This document shows positions 7,625-16,877 of a DNA stretch of 47,285 nucleotides, in pieces. The notes beneath the pieces were generated by a model, which saw only the letters and a list, made by a program, of their open reading frames with translations, was not told the DNA's origin and did no database searches. The number at the start of each line of letters is the position of its first letter. Position 1 is the first letter of the stretch. The stretch is taken from assembly GCA_002361425.1 (NCBI GenBank), contig DESW01000028.1, positions 1 to 47,285 of the forward strand, given 5' to 3'. The DNA is from Candidatus Saccharibacteria bacterium UBA3304. Its GTDB lineage: Bacteria; Patescibacteriota; Saccharimonadia; Saccharimonadales; Saccharimonadaceae. The translations under genes were made by a program, and so were the position numbers.

Positions 7625-8469
7625 TGAGTACTGCTAGCCTCGAGAGCATGCCAAAAAGAACATTCAGAAGAGTATATTCTGTAATTGTTGGCTTTTTCTG
7701 GTATTATTCTCCTTTCAATAAACTCCGCAAAATGAAGTTCTATTCTGACGAAGAAGTCGTGGATAAGGTTCTAGACGGTTATTCCGTTTCGAGATATGGC
7801 GATGGTGAATTAAGAATAATTAGCAACACGCCATCTGATTTCTACCAAAAAAATGACAAAAAACTAGGGCAGGAATTATTTAATGTCGCCCATTCTGATG
7901 ACACTAAAACTATAATCTGCTTCCCGAAGCCACTCAGCAGCCTCAAAGGCCTGAATATGAGCGCAAAGCTATTTTGGATCTCTAATTCTTTTTGGTATAA
8001 GAAATGGTGGCGCAAGTGTATCGATTTAAATAAGACTTACGGCAACACGCAGATTACTCGTCCGTATATTGATTATCGCAATAAAAGCGGAGCAAAAGAA
8101 AGATATGTTAATCTCAGCAGGATTTGGGATGATAAAAAAGTATGCATTATTGAAGGTGAAATGACTCATCTTGGTGAAGGAAATGATTTGTTTGCAGATG
8201 TAAAAGATATTAAAAGAATCATAGCTCCAGCAAAGAATGCATACGACGCTTTTGATGAGATACTGAAGAAAGCTCTTCGCGTAAATAACGATTATACATT
8301 CCTTATTGCTTTAGGCCCAACCGCCACTATTTTATCGCACGAATTAGCTAGGCATGGTCGCATCGCATTTGATGCCGGTCACGTAGATATAGAGTATGAA
8401 TGGATGACTAGCGGCGCCAAAAAAAAGAAAGCGATTGCCGGAAAAGCCGTGAACGAGAAAAAGGTATGA
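7624..8469 (+). CDS. DUF1792-type glycosyltransferase (GT-D fold)
   Basis: A 281-residue protein. SRYGDGELRI (near residue 57) matches the conserved (S/A)R(Y/F)GDGE motif of DUF1792 enzymes, and AFDAGHVDIEYEW near the C-terminus matches the family end motif. DUF1792 proteins such as streptococcal DGT1 are glycosyltransferases of surface-protein and polymer glycosylation. I start at ATG 7624, not the GTG three bases upstream, because it gives the TGATG coupling with the previous stop; GGAG lies just before. From here on the genes are AT-richer and use ATA for Ile freely. Confidence 0.8.
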   Translation: MSTASLESMPKRTFRRVYSVIVGFFWYYSPFNKLRKMKFYSDEEVVDKVLDGYSVSRYGDGELRIISNTPSDFYQKNDKKLGQELFNVAHSDDTKTIICFPKPLSSLKGLNMSAKLFWISNSFWYKKWWRKCIDLNKTYGNTQITRPYIDYRNKSGAKERYVNLSRIWDDKKVCIIEGEMTHLGEGNDLFADVKDIKRIIAPAKNAYDAFDEILKKALRVNNDYTFLIALGPTATILSHELARHGRIAFDAGHVDIEYEWMTSGAKKKKAIAGKAVNEKKV

Positions 8470-8470
8470 T

Positions 8471-9664
8471 ATGACGAGAGTAAAAAATGCAATTAAACAA
8501 ATGAAGTTACGTGATTTCTTTGCGCCGTTTATATTTTTAATTTTACTGATTCCATCAATAACCTTTAGACTAATCAACAAAATTAAAAAACGCAAATTGT
8601 GGCTCATAGCTGAAGACGGTCAGGCGAGGGATAATGGTTATCATTTCTATAGATATATTCGACTGAATCACCCAGATGACTATTGTTTTTATGCGATTGA
8701 CTATGCATCGTCTGGGTTCGAGAAAGTGAACAAGCTAGGTAATACGGTTAGGTATGGCGGAGCTAGGCATTGGCTCTTTTATATGGCGGCCGATTTGAAT
8801 ATTAGCAGTCAGAAGGGTGGGAATCCTTGCCCGATTTTCTGGTATTTTATGCATGTTGTACTTGGACAATTTAAGAATCGCATTTTCTTGCAGCACGGAG
8901 TAATCAGCAACCAGCTCGATTGGCTCTATTATAAAAAGTGTAAGTTTAAGTATTTTATAACCAGCACTAAAAATGAGTATGAATATATTAAGAAATATTA
9001 TGGGTATCCGCAAGAATCAGTTATCCTCACGGGGCTTTCTCGCTGGGACAACCTTATAAATAGCCAAGATGGCAATGCGATCCTTGTCATGCCTACATGG
9101 CGCAAGGATTTAGGATTGCAAGATAACCATTTTGATAAAGAGCGTTTTTTGAGGTCAGATTATTATAATGCCTGGAATGGGCTATTGAATGACGACTTGT
9201 TTATCGAGTTTGTGGAAAAGAATAATATACTAGTCTATTTTTATCCGCATCAAAGAATGCAATCGGCTCTTGGTTTATTCAATACGAAGAGTAAAAACAT
9301 TAAAATAGTGTCGCTCGACGAAGATATACAAGAATTCTTTTCGAAATGTAGCATTATGATAACGGATTATTCGAGCGCGGTTTTTGATTTTGCTTATCTA
9401 AAAAAACCTATTATATACTATCAATTTGATAAAGAATATTTTCACGAAAAACAATATAAATCGGGGACTTTTAGCTACGAGAGGGATGGTTTCGGGAAAA
9501 TCGTAATAACGCGTGGGGAGTTGATTGATGAAATAAAAAGAATCTATAAAAATGGCATCGATAACTTATATCTAAAACGAATCGAAAATACTTTTGTTTT
9601 TTACGATGGCAGGAATTCTGAACGCATATATAATGCAATTAAGAACAATGGGAGGGCGTCATGA
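8471..9664 (+). CDS. CDP-glycerol glycerophosphotransferase family protein (TagF/TagB-like)
   Basis: A 397-residue protein of the PF04464 type. Landmarks are IFLQHGVISNQLDW (near residue 137), VILTGLSRWDNL, VMPTWRKD, FYPHQRMQ and ITDYSSAVFDFAYL (near 295), followed by YYQFDKEYF. Family members transfer polyol phosphate from CDP-glycerol or CDP-ribitol to a growing polymer, as in wall teichoic acid. In this operon it suggests a phosphodiester-linked, teichoic-acid-like surface polymer or a polyol-phosphate side group. One hydrophobic N-terminal segment (about 16-32) may bind the membrane. Its stop overlaps the next start (ATGA). Confidence 0.87.
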   Translation: MTRVKNAIKQMKLRDFFAPFIFLILLIPSITFRLINKIKKRKLWLIAEDGQARDNGYHFYRYIRLNHPDDYCFYAIDYASSGFEKVNKLGNTVRYGGARHWLFYMAADLNISSQKGGNPCPIFWYFMHVVLGQFKNRIFLQHGVISNQLDWLYYKKCKFKYFITSTKNEYEYIKKYYGYPQESVILTGLSRWDNLINSQDGNAILVMPTWRKDLGLQDNHFDKERFLRSDYYNAWNGLLNDDLFIEFVEKNNILVYFYPHQRMQSALGLFNTKSKNIKIVSLDEDIQEFFSKCSIMITDYSSAVFDFAYLKKPIIYYQFDKEYFHEKQYKSGTFSYERDGFGKIVITRGELIDEIKRIYKNGIDNLYLKRIENTFVFYDGRNSERIYNAIKNNGRAS

Positions 9665-11778
9665 AAATTATGCATGTTATGTACCAGGTGAACATTGGCG
9701 GGATTGAGAGTATTGTGATGAACATCTTCAGGGAGATGCATCAGAGAGCGGAGTTTGTGTTTTTAGTATATAAACAGGACAAGTTCGACTATGAGGATGA
9801 AATAGAGAGGCTGGGCGGGAAAATTATACGCATATCGCAACCGCGAGCCAATAATAGGATCAAGCATATAAAAGAGCTATTGTCTGTTTTAAAGACCGAG
9901 AAGCCCGATGTGGTGCATTGTCATACGTATTATGATTCTGCTAGTGTTTTGTATGCTGCAAAAAAGGCGGGGGTACGCGAACGGATTGCTCATTCTCATA
10001 CGACAGAGTCGTTTAATATGTTCAGAAATATGATCCATAGCGTTATGCGAAAAAGCATAAATAAAAATGCGACAAAAAAAATAGCTTGCAGCAAAGAAGC
10101 AGGCGAATCATTGTTTGGCAAAAATGCAGAATTTGAAATAGTCCAGAACGGAATATCGACTGATAAATTCATGTTCAATGAGCAGAAAAGGATGGCCATC
10201 AGGAAACAGCTAAAAATTGGCGAGAATGAAGTGGTTATTGGGCATATTGGTCGATTCGCAGATGTTAAAAACCATAAACTGATGATAGAGATAGCAGATT
10301 CTCTCCGCAAAAGAAAATATAGTTTTCAGATGCTTCTTATAGGTGATGGCGATACGCACGACGACATAGCTAAAATGATAAACGAAAAAAAACTATGTTC
10401 TAAGGTCAAGTTGCTGGGCAATCAAATGCAAGCAAACTCGTTTTTAAGTGCATTTGACGTTTTTCTGCTTCCGTCAAAATATGAAGGGTTATCAATCGCG
10501 CTAATTGAAGCTGAGATAAATGGGTTGCCGTCTGTTATTTCTGAAGCGGTTCCACCGGAGGCGATTATTAACGACAATATATTGAGAGCCTCTATATATG
10601 AGTCTCCTGATACTTGGGCGAATCTGATCATTAAAATTAGCAAGCAGCGCAGACGGCCTAGCTATAACGGTATTAAAAAGTACTCATTGGAACGATTAAT
10701 TGAGAAAATGGAGCGCATATATGGCATCAGGGGGAGCTGCGGAACGATAAGCATCATAATACCGGCTTATAATGCTTCTAGTTACATAGGCAGATGCATC
10801 GAATCGGCTATCGCTCAGACATATGAGAATATAGAAATAATCGTCGTAGATGATGGCTCAACTGACAACACTCAGGAGATAGTCCGAGAATATATGCACA
10901 GAGACACTCGTATTAGGCTATTGACGCAGAACAATAGCGGACCTAGCGTTGCGAGGATAAAAGGAGCTAAAAGCGCTACCGGCGACTATGTGATATTTGT
11001 AGATTCGGATGATTATATCTCTGAAAGAGCAGTAGAAAAGATAGCTGCAGGATTTGTCGATAATGAAGTAGACTCTGTTAAGTTTTGCGGCGTAACGGTT
11101 CCCGGCGAAGAAGAAATAGGTAGAATAAATAGTAAGGATGCAATTATTGACAAAGAGAAAAAAATGGAGCTTCTTCTTTTCTCTGACTCTTTTAGTACGC
11201 TATGTCTGCAAGCATTTAAGAAGGATGCATTTAATGATATTGTTATGCCGAAGAAGAAGATAACTTATTGTGAGGACTATTTATTGAGCTTTATGTTGCA
11301 TAGAAATATAGAAACGACGCTGTTTATTGATGAGATCTTATATTATTACTGTGACAATAATTGCTCGACGACACGTACAAAGAATATTGCCGCATTATGT
11401 AAAAATGTAGAAGATAGAATGATGGTTAGCAGGATAATGACGGAGTATGTCTTAGGCGAGTATCGCAGCCAGGGCGGCGTCAAAAATAGTGCATTTGTAG
11501 TATATCAAATTGACCGGATCAGGAGAGACTTTATTAAACTAGTAAGCCAATCCGATATTCGGAAAAATGATTTTTTGGAGTTTGCCAACAAAATACTCGC
11601 ATCGGATGACTACGTGTATATGCGCGAGTCGATAGATGCGAATGAAATAGAAAAGTATTTGAAAGATATGCCGTTTATGCGCAGAATTAGGAATGGGTAT
11701 ATCATAAGAGCTATATATCGAGGGGATGTTGAAAAGTTATGGTGGCTCGCGAGACTTAGGAGAAGGGGACATAAATGA
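9661..11778 (+). CDS. Bifunctional glycosyltransferase: GT4-like N-half fused to GT2 C-half
   Basis: This 705-residue protein carries two complete transferase modules. Residues 1-350 are GT-B/GT4-like: VNIGGIESIVMNI at the start, DVVHCHTYYDS, AHSHTTES, GHIGRFADVKNH and the donor-site motif LPSKYEGLSIALIEAE. From about residue 360 a GT2 domain begins with SIIIPAYNAS, then IVVDDGSTDNT and FVDSDDYIS. A fusion suggests two successive sugars added by one polypeptide. It overlaps both neighbours by ATGA. It could be two genes joined by loss of a stop, but the join is open and both halves keep their motifs. Confidence 0.88.
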   Translation: MKIMHVMYQVNIGGIESIVMNIFREMHQRAEFVFLVYKQDKFDYEDEIERLGGKIIRISQPRANNRIKHIKELLSVLKTEKPDVVHCHTYYDSASVLYAAKKAGVRERIAHSHTTESFNMFRNMIHSVMRKSINKNATKKIACSKEAGESLFGKNAEFEIVQNGISTDKFMFNEQKRMAIRKQLKIGENEVVIGHIGRFADVKNHKLMIEIADSLRKRKYSFQMLLIGDGDTHDDIAKMINEKKLCSKVKLLGNQMQANSFLSAFDVFLLPSKYEGLSIALIEAEINGLPSVISEAVPPEAIINDNILRASIYESPDTWANLIIKISKQRRRPSYNGIKKYSLERLIEKMERIYGIRGSCGTISIIIPAYNASSYIGRCIESAIAQTYENIEIIVVDDGSTDNTQEIVREYMHRDTRIRLLTQNNSGPSVARIKGAKSATGDYVIFVDSDDYISERAVEKIAAGFVDNEVDSVKFCGVTVPGEEEIGRINSKDAIIDKEKKMELLLFSDSFSTLCLQAFKKDAFNDIVMPKKKITYCEDYLLSFMLHRNIETTLFIDEILYYYCDNNCSTTRTKNIAALCKNVEDRMMVSRIMTEYVLGEYRSQGGVKNSAFVVYQIDRIRRDFIKLVSQSDIRKNDFLEFANKILASDDYVYMRESIDANEIEKYLKDMPFMRRIRNGYIIRAIYRGDVEKLWWLARLRRRGHK

Positions 11779-12884
11779 AAAGAATAGCATTTAAAACGTA
11801 TTATTTATATTATGCTAGTTTTTTGCTGACAGTATTTGTGTGCCTTTTAAATGCGTCTACCTTGGTAGAAATTTCCGGCAGTACTTATAGGGCGCTTATA
11901 CTTATCGCCTGCGGCATATATGGATTAAAAATATTATTCGATAGGTATACGAAAAAACGACTATTCTTAATCATGCTATCGTCTGCAGCGATGGTATTCC
12001 TATATCTTTATGGGGCGCCAGCATTTCTTGTTTTGTTTTTTCTTGGTTCTATAGCTATTAAAGGGGTAAGCATCAGAAGAGTTATATGGATAGATATAGT
12101 AACTAAAGCAATGTTCTTGATTTCTCATGTTGCTCTATATGTCATTGATTGTCTGGCGGAAGGAATGGATGTGTTTTCGGCGACGACGGGCGAGACGTTG
12201 GGCGGCTCATTTTATTTTTCTAACCCAAACACTGTCGGCATGATTGGCATTTGGATTGCTATAGACTGGTTACTGTTAATAAAAAATAAAAAAATAAAAG
12301 ACTTTTTCCTCCCAACCGTCCTAGCCTTGCTTATCTATTCAATTACGCTATCGCGTACATCGATCGGTGTTTTTGTTATATATCTATTTTTGCAGCTTAT
12401 CAAGGATGGCAAGAGATTAGCGATTATTAGTAAATATGCATTCGTCCTATGCGCATTGCTATCAGTGTATGTTGTCACGTTATTATCGATGAATAACGAT
12501 ATCGTCGCTCAAGCTGACCATTTATTGTCTGGTAGGATATGGTATTCGATAGTCGCATATACGGCAATGGGTTGTCATGTAATGCCATTTGCCAGCGGCG
12601 AAGAATTTATGCAAGTATATATAGTTGATAATTTTTATATTAAGTGCATTGTGTATTATGGGATAATTACTATGTTTATGTATTTTATGCCATATGTATT
12701 GCTGCCCAAGGGGGCAGAGCAAGACGTTAAGCGTGTCTCAATTATTTCTGCTATCTGCATGTTATTCGAGAATACGACGGCCAACATTGGCCTAGCGCTA
12801 CCGTATCTAGTAATGGCCGATGCGATTGTTAATAAGACGGAATCGGAAGCAATTAATGACAATAAAAAGGAATGCAATAAATGA
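11775..12884 (+). CDS. Wzy/O-antigen-polymerase-like membrane protein
   Basis: A 369-residue hydrophobic protein with about ten membrane helices and a larger external loop after the middle (around residues 235-290). Sequence motifs of Wzy proteins are weak, but SRTSIGVFVIYLF and the position between glycosyltransferases and a flippase fit. It would join lipid-linked repeat units on the outer face of the membrane. It overlaps the genes on both sides by 4 nt. Strongly AT-rich with many ATA codons. Confidence 0.75.
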   Translation: MKRIAFKTYYLYYASFLLTVFVCLLNASTLVEISGSTYRALILIACGIYGLKILFDRYTKKRLFLIMLSSAAMVFLYLYGAPAFLVLFFLGSIAIKGVSIRRVIWIDIVTKAMFLISHVALYVIDCLAEGMDVFSATTGETLGGSFYFSNPNTVGMIGIWIAIDWLLLIKNKKIKDFFLPTVLALLIYSITLSRTSIGVFVIYLFLQLIKDGKRLAIISKYAFVLCALLSVYVVTLLSMNNDIVAQADHLLSGRIWYSIVAYTAMGCHVMPFASGEEFMQVYIVDNFYIKCIVYYGIITMFMYFMPYVLLPKGAEQDVKRVSIISAICMLFENTTANIGLALPYLVMADAIVNKTESEAINDNKKECNK

Positions 12885-14413
12885 AGGAAAACAAGAGAGG
12901 ATTGCATTCTAGCGGAAGGGCAGCAATTAAAAACCTAAGCGGCGCTGTATTAGCTAACATCGCATCGATACTGGTAGGCTTTTTTGCGCAAAAAATATTT
13001 TTGCTATTTCTAAATACTGAATATCTTGGATTGAACGGCCTGTTCTCGAATATTATATCTATGCTCGGTATTTTTGAACTTGGTATAGGATCTGCTATTA
13101 CATTTAGTCTATATAAACCACTAGCAAATGACGACAAGCCTACAATAAAATCGCTAATGAATTTCTATAAAAAGGCTTATAGGATTATTGCGATTATAGT
13201 TGCGCTCGTAGGTGGAGCAATAACATTTGTCTTACCGTACTTGATAAAAGAAGTGACGATCGACATTAATATATATGCCGTCTATCTATTATTCTTAACG
13301 GACGTTGTTTGTTCATATCTACTGTCATATAGACGCTGCATTTTGTATGCTGATCAGAAGAATTATCAGATTAGCTATATTCATATCGGGTATCTAGTAA
13401 TCATGAACGCTTTGCAGCTTTGTCTCTTGGCTATTACGCACAACTATTATCTGTATCTTGGCGTTAAGATAATTATGCACGTAGCCGAAAACCTGGTGGT
13501 CCATTTTATAGTGCGCAGGCAATACTCATATTTAAATAACACTAATGGCTCCGTATTAGACAAAAAATTAGAGAAGGATATATTCCAGAAGATTCGTGCT
13601 CTTCTTTTTCATAAGATTGGCACCTTTATAGTTCTAGGCTCAGATAATATCATTATTTCGAAATTTATAGGCCTTGTCGAAGTGGGTCTATATTCGAATT
13701 ATTACTTAATATCAAATGCATTTCAGCAATTAATAGGGCAAGCAATTCAGGCATTGACGCCTACCGTTGGCCGCAAGCTAGCTATCGATGCTACAGAAAA
13801 ATCATACGGGGCGTTTAAGAAGACGCGTTTCGCGGGTTTTTGCCTGTCGTGTATTGCCGCCGTATTATATATGACATGCATGCAGCCGCTCATAAAGCTG
13901 TGGCTTGGCGAACAGTATTTGTTAGGAATATTGACCCTTGCGATGTTATCACTTAATCTATTCCAGAGATTGCAGCGCTCTGCTTTCGGCATCTTTAAAG
14001 AGGCGGCGGGCATTTATTACGAGGATCGCTTCATTCCCATAATCGAGTCGATTCTAAATATCGTAGTATCGATTATATTGCTGCAATTCTTTGGCCTCGC
14101 CGGTGTCTTTATGGGTACAACAATTTCCGGCCTGGCTTTGTGGTGCTATAGCTATCCAAAATTCGTTTATAAAAAACTATTTAAGCGTAATTACTGGCAG
14201 TATGCGCGCGAGACGGTTGGCTATATAGCTATATTCGTGGTCTGTGCTGCTGTATCATTTTTTATAACTTCCGTAATGACACTCAATAACGTCCTTGCTC
14301 AACTTGCCGTAAATTCCGTAATCTCATTTATGGTCTGCGCCGTCATTATTGCTATTGCGCTCCATAATACCAGTAGCTTTAAGTTCTTTGCTAATAAGGT
14401 TTTGCGTAGATAA
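12881..14413 (+). CDS. Polysaccharide flippase, Wzx/MOP superfamily
   Basis: A 510-residue protein with 12-14 predicted membrane helices and the N-terminal pattern of polysaccharide-biosynthesis exporters (LSGAVLANIASILVGFFAQK, then LNTEYLGLNGLFSNII). It would flip the undecaprenyl-linked repeat to the outer face for the Wzy-like polymerase just upstream. Last gene of the operon starting at 6162. No terminator is evident in the 40 bp before the convergent gene at 14454. Confidence 0.88.
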   Translation: MKENKRGLHSSGRAAIKNLSGAVLANIASILVGFFAQKIFLLFLNTEYLGLNGLFSNIISMLGIFELGIGSAITFSLYKPLANDDKPTIKSLMNFYKKAYRIIAIIVALVGGAITFVLPYLIKEVTIDINIYAVYLLFLTDVVCSYLLSYRRCILYADQKNYQISYIHIGYLVIMNALQLCLLAITHNYYLYLGVKIIMHVAENLVVHFIVRRQYSYLNNTNGSVLDKKLEKDIFQKIRALLFHKIGTFIVLGSDNIIISKFIGLVEVGLYSNYYLISNAFQQLIGQAIQALTPTVGRKLAIDATEKSYGAFKKTRFAGFCLSCIAAVLYMTCMQPLIKLWLGEQYLLGILTLAMLSLNLFQRLQRSAFGIFKEAAGIYYEDRFIPIIESILNIVVSIILLQFFGLAGVFMGTTISGLALWCYSYPKFVYKKLFKRNYWQYARETVGYIAIFVVCAAVSFFITSVMTLNNVLAQLAVNSVISFMVCAVIIAIALHNTSSFKFFANKVLRR

Positions 14414-14453
14414 TCCGGCATGCATAGGAGAGCTATCTGATTTTATGTATGTC

Positions 14454-15128
14454 CTAGAGAAAAAGCGTGCGTTTTTCTATTATGTTATAAGGTTTACGAG
14501 CAAACCATATCTCCCCGCTATTTGCCGCCGATAATAATATGTATGTGCTGTACCATTCGGCGCCTGGCGTATCTTTAATGATTGCCAATAAATCATCCTC
14601 GGATATATATGCAAAACAGAACATAAATAGCCAATATTCGCCGAATGAGGAATAGCTAGGAGCTAATTCTACTTTTCCTTTTATGCTATTTTTGACGATT
14701 TCTTTTATATTGTCTGTTTTGAAATTTATTAAGTACCCATTGTTGACGTTTTGTATAGTACCGGCAAACTTGCCTTTCTTATCGATTTCTTTTAAGTTGG
14801 ATTTTAAAACGTCGGCACTCGTAGCTTTGCCGCCTATTTCTTCGATTACTTTTAGGCTGACTATTTCTTTTTCGTCAATCGGCCTGGTAACCTCTACTCC
14901 TAAATCAAGCTTCTTGCTCTGAAGATCAGGCCTTTCGACTAGCGGCCCGAAACTAAAATAATTTTTCAGCATATGCTTGTTGTAAAGTGATGGCACAGTC
15001 GGCTGGCCGGCTAGAAATAGCGCCTGCAACATATTATCCATGCTATATAATGGAGACGTAAGAATATCCAGAGCTACTTCCTCTGAATAGTTCTTGTCGG
15101 TAATGATTCTATGCCAATCTATGTTCAT
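14454..15128 (-). CDS. Orphan protein, unknown function
   Basis: A 224-residue protein without signal peptide. Charged segments dominate, with two mildly hydrophobic patches near the C-terminus (about 165-178 and 192-202). I see no known motif. It is convergent with the flippase gene and sits against a truncated acyltransferase remnant, so it was probably inserted at the end of the polymer operon together with the toxin-antitoxin genes. A -10-like TTATAAGAT lies 10-12 nt upstream on the minus strand. Confidence 0.65.
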   Translation of the reverse strand: MNIDWHRIITDKNYSEEVALDILTSPLYSMDNMLQALFLAGQPTVPSLYNKHMLKNYFSFGPLVERPDLQSKKLDLGVEVTRPIDEKEIVSLKVIEEIGGKATSADVLKSNLKEIDKKGKFAGTIQNVNNGYLINFKTDNIKEIVKNSIKGKVELAPSYSSFGEYWLFMFCFAYISEDDLLAIIKDTPGAEWYSTYILLSAANSGEIWFARKPYNIIEKRTLFL

Positions 15129-15161
15129 ATGTTTTAATCTTATAATAAAACATGCGCTGAT

Positions 15162-15452
15162 GTCATTCCAATCTCATTCTTATTATTTGCACCCCCGTGC
15201 GCACTTTTGCGTTATATCCGCTCTCCGTGCGAGAAGTGCAATAAGCTTCTTTGCAAGATCGGCGACGCTTCGTTTGGTATCTATCTTTTGCATCCGGCCT
15301 TCATTATGGTCTGCGACAAACTAATTGTTCGCAATGAAGCAACTTTCCTAATTACTTTCATCTTCGCCGCCGCCGTCTTCGCCATGCTGCATGTAATCAT
15401 CATGAACCGCCGCATTATCGGGAAGGTAGCAGGGCGCGCGATAAAACGCTAA
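15162..15452 (+). pseudogene. Acyltransferase-3 family remnant (C-terminal fragment)
   Basis: The frame encodes a hydrophobic helix (VIPISFLLFAPPCALL), then KIGDASFGIYLLHPAFI, the C-terminal signature of OafA/YrhL-type membrane acyltransferases, another helix, and a basic tail ending at TAA 15452. Only the last 80-95 residues of a family of 330-600 residues remain. An in-frame stop lies near 15136 and no ATG opens the frame; a TTG at 15207 is the only candidate start. It probably once O-acetylated the polymer made by the operon upstream. Low chance of being expressed. Confidence 0.7.
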
Positions 15453-15485
15453 AGAAGACATAGCGTCCAATTCTCTATATGCGCG

Positions 15486-15887
15486 CTATAGGCTAAATAT
15501 TTTGCTAATATCTTGGTATTGTTTTCGGATAATATTTTTCCATTCCTGAGTCTCATTGCGTGTTGAGATATCGTTTTTAGAGTAGACAAGTAATACTCTT
15601 ACGATTGCATTTCTATCGTCCAGTAGTAGGATACATCTATTTCCAGACGCTTTTGGCGAAATTTTTATCCCGAAGATGGCAAAATCTAACTTGACTAATC
15701 GGAAATTGTCAGACATCGATATTAAGTCGGCTCGGTTTGTCTTTAGCATATTGTGAATATGCTCGCACATAAAAAGAATGTCATTTCTAGTTCTATCCCA
15801 CTGCGATCTGTATTTCTTTTCAAAATTCTTTACGAAATGACGTTCAGCATAGTTGTCAAAAATGACTCTATATTTTTGCTGGTCCAT
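15486..15887 (-). CDS. Putative toxin of a Panacea-type TA pair (RelE/ParE-like)
   Basis: A 133-residue protein starting MDQQKYRVIFDNYAERHF. The pattern of an N-terminal strand, a long Lys/Arg-rich helical hairpin, then strands with FGIKISPKASGNRCILLLD and VRVLLVYSKNDI resembles the RelE/ParE toxin fold. This is fold-level inference, not a motif match. I take the ATG at 15887 because it overlaps the 3' end of the antitoxin gene by 20 nt; in-frame sequence further upstream lies inside that gene. If correct it would act on mRNA at the ribosome or on another core process and be neutralised by its upstream partner. Confidence 0.65.
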   Translation of the reverse strand: MDQQKYRVIFDNYAERHFVKNFEKKYRSQWDRTRNDILFMCEHIHNMLKTNRADLISMSDNFRLVKLDFAIFGIKISPKASGNRCILLLDDRNAIVRVLLVYSKNDISTRNETQEWKNIIRKQYQDISKIFSL

Positions 15888-16590
15888 ATATCTTGTCTGG
15901 CTCCTCTTGGAATATGAGACTATATGGAATAACTTCGCCATCTAGGCACGCTTGCCATGGCATCTGCTCGTGCGTAAAACTTACGATATCTTCAGTAGAC
16001 TTTCCTTGCCAGGCTTCGGATATCTTCTTGATCACGTTGATTTCCTTATCTGATAGTTTTCCGGTCGGTGCCTCGTTTTCTGTAAGAGAGAACATAATGG
16101 CATGGCCGCTCGTCTCGCGCTTAATGGCTCCATCCTCTTCCATCTCGTCTAGAGCACGGAAATAAATATCAGCTACTGGGCCACGAGGTAGCTTACGATA
16201 TGTCATGCCAGACATTGGTACGGAATTCTCGTAATACCATATAAAGTCAGCTAAGTATACCAACTTAGCGAGTTTTGTTTTTGTTATCTTATGATCAGCT
16301 CTATCTGAGCCATATTTTATAGCATTGAGAATGATTTGTTTGTACTTATCGACTGCTGGTATTGTGCTAGCAAAAACAGAGGAACCGTCCGAGATTCCAA
16401 TAATGTCGTCGATCCCAATATGCAGAATTGATGAAAGAGCCTCAGCTTGGCTGATAGTTAATTCCTTTTTGCCAGTCTCTATGTTGATATATGTCGGTCG
16501 ACTAACGCCGATGGCTTGGGCAACGTCCCCTTGGGAAAGGCCGCGAACTTTCCGTGCCTCGATAATCGTACTTTGTATTTGCCCACTCAT
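15868..16590 (-). CDS. HTH-Panacea antitoxin (PanA-type)
   Basis: A 240-residue protein with two parts. Residues 6-60 form an Xre-family helix-turn-helix (RKVRGLSQGDVAQAIGVSRP, then YINIETGKKELT). Residues about 80-225 match the Panacea domain (DUF4065): KLVYLADFIWYYENSVPMSG, TYRKLPRGPVA, and later VSFTHEQMPWQA. Panacea proteins neutralise many unrelated toxins encoded next to them. AAAGGA precedes the start, and a palindrome just upstream at 16607-16630 is a likely operator for autoregulation by the HTH. The toxin gene follows with an overlap. Confidence 0.85.
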   Translation of the reverse strand: MSGQIQSTIIEARKVRGLSQGDVAQAIGVSRPTYINIETGKKELTISQAEALSSILHIGIDDIIGISDGSSVFASTIPAVDKYKQIILNAIKYGSDRADHKITKTKLAKLVYLADFIWYYENSVPMSGMTYRKLPRGPVADIYFRALDEMEEDGAIKRETSGHAIMFSLTENEAPTGKLSDKEINVIKKISEAWQGKSTEDIVSFTHEQMPWQACLDGEVIPYSLIFQEEPDKIYGPAKI

Positions 16591-16606
16591 GTCCTATCCT
16601 TTCGCT

Positions 16607-16630
16607 TATGTTAATTAATATCTTAACATA
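16607..16630. promoter_or_regulatory. Palindromic operator of the TA operon
   Basis: A perfect 8-8-8 inverted repeat: TATGTTAA, 8-nt AT spacer, TTAACATA. It lies 17 nt upstream of the antitoxin ATG and overlaps its AT-rich promoter region, the expected place for binding of the antitoxin HTH. Confidence 0.7.
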
Positions 16631-16688
16631 CATTGTAATAAATATCAACTGAAAATGTAAAAAATTTTTACAGAAATATATGCAAATA

Positions 16689-16717
16689 TTGACATAATAA
16701 CGAAGTGCGTGTTACTA
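16689..16717 (+). promoter_or_regulatory. Possible promoter, divergent from the TA operon
   Basis: TTGACA (16689-16694), 17-nt spacer, TTACTA (16712-16717). Downstream, 16755-16782 holds a GC-rich hairpin (GAGGGCGC with GCGCCTC, one bulge). The transcript could be a short RNA or a leader of the Cas2-like gene; nothing decides between them. Confidence 0.4.
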
Positions 16718-16811
16718 TGAAAATGCCGAGCTCTTGGAGTTTGGAGGTATAAAAGAGGGCGCCTTCGATAAGCGCCTCTTCAATAAAAACTGTGATGAGC
16801 TTTTATTCTCG

Positions 16812-16817
16812 TATAAT
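16812..16817 (+). promoter_or_regulatory. -10 box before the Cas2-like gene
   Basis: TATAAT at 16812-16817 with no clear -35. A start near 16824 would leave a leader of 30-55 nt. A 15-codon ORF (ATG 16841, stop at 16886-16888) overlaps the gene start. Confidence 0.5.
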
Positions 16818-16877
16818 ACCATAATAATAACCGCAGGTCCATGAACGAAGAGATAGATGGCGGAAAGAAAGCTGAAT

